Of a stretch of DNA of 64,000 nucleotides, positions 62,423 through 64,000 are shown piece by piece. The position numbers and the translations under genes are program-made. The stretch is from Actinomadura hallensis. GTDB taxonomy: Bacteria > Actinomycetota > Actinomycetes > Streptosporangiales > Streptosporangiaceae. Numbering within the stretch: the stretch's first letter is position 1; every line of letters starts with the position of its first letter. The notes below the pieces were generated by a model. That model was not told the origin of the DNA. It did no database searches and saw nothing but the letters and a program-made list of their open reading frames with translations. The stretch lies in NCBI RefSeq assembly GCF_006716765.1, contig NZ_VFPO01000001.1:1116001-1180000 (forward strand), in the 5' to 3' direction.

Positions 62423-62893
62423 GTGGAGTCGTCGGAGCGTGAGCGGATGGTGGCCGAGCTGCAGCAGGCGGTGCGGCGGGACACGATGTTCACGGTCCTG
62501 CTGCACCACTCCACCGCGAGCAAGGCCGGCATGAACGTGACCGACGCGCAGTGCGTCAACGCGCTGGCGCTGGACGGTCCCCAGACGCCTGGGCAGCTCG
62601 CGCGCCTGATGGGCATCACGACCGGCGGCGCCGTCACCGCCGTGATCGACCGGCTGGAGAAGGCGGGCTACGTCCGGCGCACCCGCGACCCCGACGACCG
62701 CCGCCGCGTCATCGTGGAGCTCGTCGAGGAGAACGCCGACCGGTTCTACCGGTACTTCGAGCCGATGAGGCGGACCCTCCGCGAACGGCTGGAGGGCTGC
62801 TCCGACGAGCAGTTGGCCTTCCTGCTGGACTGGATGCGCCGCGGCAACGAGGTCATGCCGCAGGTCATCAGGGAGATCAGGAAACTCGCCTGA
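62423..62893 (+). CDS. MarR-family transcriptional regulator
   Basis: The 156-residue regulator starts at GTG 62423 (GGGTGGGG RBS); an ATG at 62390 overlaps the operator. The winged helix is QTPGQLARLMGITTGGAVTA, then VIDRLEKAGYVRRTRDPDDR and RRVIVELVE, the MarR wing. Helices at both ends form the dimer. It likely controls itself and perhaps the adjacent sterol genes. The ligand is unknown. Confidence 0.9.
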   Translation: MESSERERMVAELQQAVRRDTMFTVLLHHSTASKAGMNVTDAQCVNALALDGPQTPGQLARLMGITTGGAVTAVIDRLEKAGYVRRTRDPDDRRRVIVELVEENADRFYRYFEPMRRTLRERLEGCSDEQLAFLLDWMRRGNEVMPQVIREIRKLA

Positions 62894-63217
62894 ACCCGGG
62901 CCCCTCGGCTCCGGGACAGCCCCCGCGGTCCCGGAGCCGATCCGGGGCCCAGGAACGGCCGCCGCGGTCCCCCCGGCCGCGCGACCGTTCCTGGAGTCCG
63001 ATCCCCGGGCGCCAGGCGGGTGTCCGGGGGTCAAGGACACCCCTGACCGCTACGCCGCAGGCCACACGGATTTCGGGCAGTGACTTACGTCACATTGTGG
63101 TATTTCGGACATGCCCGGCCTGCGATCGGGGCCCGCGGTCGCCCCGTTTCCCGTGCGGCGGGGCCGCGCGCAATGAGATCATGCGCGGCATGCACGCACG
63201 ACCGGACGCCCGCTGAC
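62894..63217. other. 324-base intergenic region with terminator and a dyad
   Basis: It holds the hairpin at 62949-62994 (listed) and GTGAC-TTAC-GTCAC near 63078-63091, possibly an operator for the kinase gene. An 11-codon frame MRGMHARPDAR ends at the TGA directly before the kinase GTG. No other gene is visible. Confidence 0.4.
62949..62994 (+). terminator. Hairpin after the MarR gene
   Basis: CCAGGAACGG (62949-62958) is perfectly complementary to CCGTTCCTGG (62985-62994), 56 bases after the MarR stop. Confidence 0.6.
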
Positions 63218-64000
63218 GTGGAACCCCTGCGCCCCGAGGACCCCGCGGAGATCGGCGGATACCCCGTGGTCGCCCGCATCGGCGCGGGCGGCATGGGCCA
63301 GGTGTACCTGGGCCTGACCGCCGGCGGCAGGCACGTCGCGCTCAAGGTCGTCCGCGCGGACTTCGACGGCCCGCAGGCGCTCGCCCGGTTCCGCCGCGAG
63401 GTCGCCACGGTCGAGCGCGTGCGCAGCCGGTTCGCCGCCGCGATGGTCGGCGCCGGGCTGGACGAGCCGCCGTACTGGCTGGCGACCGAGTACGTCCCGG
63501 GCCCGACGCTCCGCCAGGCCGTCGCCGAGCACGGGCCGCTCCCGCCGGACACCTGCATCCGGCTGCTCGCCGCCCTGGCCCAGGGGCTGCTGGAGATCCA
63601 CGGGCAGGGCGTCCAGCACCGCGACCTCAAGCCCGGCAACGTGATCCTCGCGCCGGACGGGCCCCGGCTGATCGACTTCGGCATCGCCCGCGGCGAGGGC
63701 CAGACGCAGATCACCCGCACCGGCGCGTGGAACGGCACCCCGGGCTACGTCGCGCCCGAGGTCGTCCGCGACCAGGAGCCCGTCCCCGCCTCGGACGTGT
63801 TCTCCCTCGCCGGGACCATCGCCTACGCCGCCACGGGACGCCCGCCGTTCGGCGGCGGCCGCATCGAGGCCATCATCCACCGCACGCTCGACGGCGAGAT
63901 CGACCTCGACGGCGCCGACCCGCGCGTCGCCGACCTCGTCCGGCTCTGCGCCGCGAAGGACCCCGCCTCCCGCGTGCGGCCGGAACGGCTGATCGAGATG
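63218..64000 (+). CDS. Serine/threonine protein kinase (3' end outside window)
   Basis: The frame opens at GTG 63218 and runs to the window edge (261 residues seen). It has a complete Hanks-type N-lobe and most of the C-lobe: glycine loop IGAGGMGQVY, catalytic lysine in HVALKVV, HRDLKPGNV, DFGIA, and GTPGYVAPE. It is therefore an active-looking receptor-type kinase, unlike the deleted kinase at 13610. There is no clear RBS. An upstream mini-frame ends TGAC just before the GTG, so coupled or leaderless initiation is possible. The domain after the kinase is not visible. Confidence 0.92.
   Translation, partial: MEPLRPEDPAEIGGYPVVARIGAGGMGQVYLGLTAGGRHVALKVVRADFDGPQALARFRREVATVERVRSRFAAAMVGAGLDEPPYWLATEYVPGPTLRQAVAEHGPLPPDTCIRLLAALAQGLLEIHGQGVQHRDLKPGNVILAPDGPRLIDFGIARGEGQTQITRTGAWNGTPGYVAPEVVRDQEPVPASDVFSLAGTIAYAATGRPPFGGGRIEAIIHRTLDGEIDLDGADPRVADLVRLCAAKDPASRVRPERLIEM

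Overview
The window is very GC-rich actinobacterial DNA with strong G/C at third codon positions, many GTG starts and several leaderless-looking promoters. F420-type oxidoreductases, an AftD/DUF3068 envelope locus, a sterol-type side-chain locus and PASTA-less Ser/Thr kinases together suggest a filamentous actinomycete of the Actinomadura/Thermomonosporaceae type. This placement is an inference from gene content only.

Region 1 (1-13.2 kb) is conserved chromosome. It carries the 3' end of a large NAD-glutamate dehydrogenase, prfB flanked by two paralogous lipoproteins, then ftsE-ftsX, an S41 protease and smpB. A lipoprotein built like a penicillin-binding protein but lacking all three catalytic motifs follows, and then ssrA (tmRNA).

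Region 2 (13.2-15.1 kb), just after ssrA, looks decayed: a MerR regulator cut after its DNA-binding half, and a kinase-WD40 protein missing the ATP-binding lysine segment.

Region 3 (15.1-33.3 kb) is accessory and is the most interesting part. It holds two Fxs-type radical-SAM peptide-maturation modules. Module A: radical SAM/SPASM enzyme, convergent NB-ARC/TPR protein, a 66-residue candidate precursor containing Phe-Asp-Asn, a STAND-TPR ATPase and an MFS exporter. Module B: a VMAP protein, a MoxR ATPase and a vWA-like/NB-ARC/TPR protein (a vWA-MoxR-VMAP ternary conflict system), facing a second radical SAM enzyme and its FxsA-like precursor, which also has Phe-Asp-Asn instead of a C-terminal FxSxx. 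A divergent nucleotidyl-cyclase-like protein ends in the same kind of effector-associated domain that begins the VMAP protein, which suggests homotypic recruitment. A peptide-modification module joined to a STAND/ternary signalling system is my best candidate for an undescribed system.

Region 4 (33.3-39.2 kb) has an NTF2-like protein and an LLM oxidoreductase under a KstR-like operator, an EI24 protein, a single-pass membrane protein and a two-domain acyl-CoA dehydrogenase resembling FadE34.

Region 5 (39.2-50.9 kb) is an envelope-glycan locus with the gene set of mycobacterial Rv0224c-Rv0228 and Rv0236c: a GT-C-like membrane protein, a tiny DUF2613 protein, two glycosyltransferases, AftD, an acyltransferase overlapping aftD tail to tail, a methyltransferase and a DUF3068 protein.

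Region 6 (51-62.9 kb) looks like a sterol/C-24-branched side-chain degradation locus: a flavin oxidoreductase, a TetR regulator with a strong divergent operator, a CYP125-like P450, a crotonase, two acyl-CoA synthetases, a DUF35 protein and two thiolase-fold proteins without the usual nucleophilic Cys, then a MarR regulator. The window ends inside a Ser/Thr kinase gene.
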